Origin: Ruegeria sp. AD91A
GTDB lineage: Bacteria > Pseudomonadota > Alphaproteobacteria > Rhodobacterales > Rhodobacteraceae
NCBI RefSeq assembly: GCF_003443535.1
Contig: NZ_CP031946.1
Coordinates: forward strand, 1,302,001 to 1,366,000
DNA: 64,000 nt
Reading direction: 5' to 3'
Under the pieces are notes generated by a model. That model saw nothing but the letters and a program-made list of their open reading frames with translations, was not told the DNA's origin and did no database searches. A program made the translations under genes and the position numbers. Shown piece after piece: positions 63,819 to 64,000 of the stretch. Each line of letters opens with the position of its first letter. Within the stretch, counting starts at the first letter, position 1.

Positions 63819-64000
63819 TCCGGAACACCATTTATTGCCATGGTCTTGTTTTTATAGCGCGTATCGTCGGTGACATCCGTACCGAACCAATCCGGTGGGA
63901 CGTATCTTGCGGCCTGGTCCTGTGAGGTGAATTCCACTTCCACCAGGCACAACGGTGCCAGATCTCCCGCGAAGACGTCCAGCTCAAATACCAGACCATC
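63815..64000 (-). CDS. CYTH-domain protein, C-terminal part
   Basis: The frame enters from the right edge and stops at TAA 63817-63815. The 61 visible residues include VEVEFTSQDQAARYVPPDWFG and TDVTDDTRYKNKTMA (two separate strings), the end of the CYTH triphosphate-tunnel domain (family form EVEF...PPxWFG.EVT.D.RYKN). Such proteins hydrolyse inorganic triphosphate or act as class IV adenylate cyclases. It converges with the kinase gene and overlaps it by three bases. Confidence 0.82.
   Translation of the reverse strand, partial: DGLVFELDVFAGDLAPLCLVEVEFTSQDQAARYVPPDWFGTDVTDDTRYKNKTMAINGVPD

Noticed and set aside
1..64000. CRISPR arrays, rRNA operons, prophage, riboswitches
   Set aside because: No regularly spaced repeats, rRNA segments, phage structural genes or recognisable riboswitch leaders were seen on reading the window.

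Overview
The window reads as chromosome of a marine alphaproteobacterium of the Rhodobacteraceae (Roseobacter group). This rests on the trgA-trgB-cysK locus, the linked aroB-aroK/xerD/CorC block, a DUF3772-type MscS channel, two TRAP systems, dimethylglycine-dehydrogenase-like flavoproteins and a GC-rich intergenic hairpin of a kind I recall from this group. No species can be named from the sequence alone.

Bases 1-18,700 hold a hexuronate / acid-sugar catabolic island. It starts with the tail of a TRAP large permease. A plus-strand run follows: PhyH dioxygenase, altronate-dehydratase-type UxaA, a Gfo/Idh/MocA oxidoreductase, a YihU-like beta-hydroxyacid dehydrogenase, an EamA transporter and KDG kinase. 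A converging pair (UxuB-like reductase and UxaC) lies back to back with three overlapping Gfo/Idh/MocA genes that run into uxuA. Next come a second beta-hydroxyacid dehydrogenase, a TIM-barrel isomerase-like protein and YjbQ. On the minus strand lie kduD, a zinc alcohol dehydrogenase and an enolase-superfamily dehydratase. Together UxaC, UxuB-like, UxuA and KdgK give glucuronate to fructuronate to mannonate to KDG to KDPG. UxaA, the enolase-superfamily enzyme, the ADH and KduD feed other acid sugars towards KDG. The surplus of Gfo/Idh/MocA enzymes suggests an extra oxidative entry step, possibly glycoside opening.

Bases 18,691-25,600 carry a second catabolic module on the minus strand: TRAP dctP-dctQ-dctM, a GlcG/HbpS-like protein, another YihU-like dehydrogenase and an SDR, with a divergent FadR-type GntR regulator. 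The join with the first module holds the C-terminal stump of a sugar ABC permease whose stop codon overlaps the start of the dehydratase gene. A thioredoxin-fold protein follows. Bases 25,700-26,900 contain a dead IS6-family element (in-frame stop) next to tRNA-Ser(GGA).

Bases 27,000-38,135 are core genes: a minus-strand series photolyase, cyclopropane synthase, trgA, trgB, cysK, MscS channel (membrane and oxidant stress), then a class V aminotransferase, and divergent pyrH and miaA. Bases 38,492-44,998 form a peptide-type ABC operon (Tat-exported binding protein, two permeases, one fused double ATPase) with a hairpin after the binding-protein gene. Bases 45,100-55,433 hold a Tat-exported metallo-beta-lactamase-fold protein with a GAF-LuxR regulator, a lytic transglycosylase, ssb, a site-2 protease, aroB-aroK, and a divergent run (49-residue membrane peptide, exported 506-residue unknown, xerD, CorC-like). 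Bases 55,521-59,408 hold an HpaI-type aldolase, a DMGDH-like flavoprotein and a MobA-like nucleotidyltransferase. The end carries a Do-family protease, a two-component system and the 3' end of a CYTH-domain gene.
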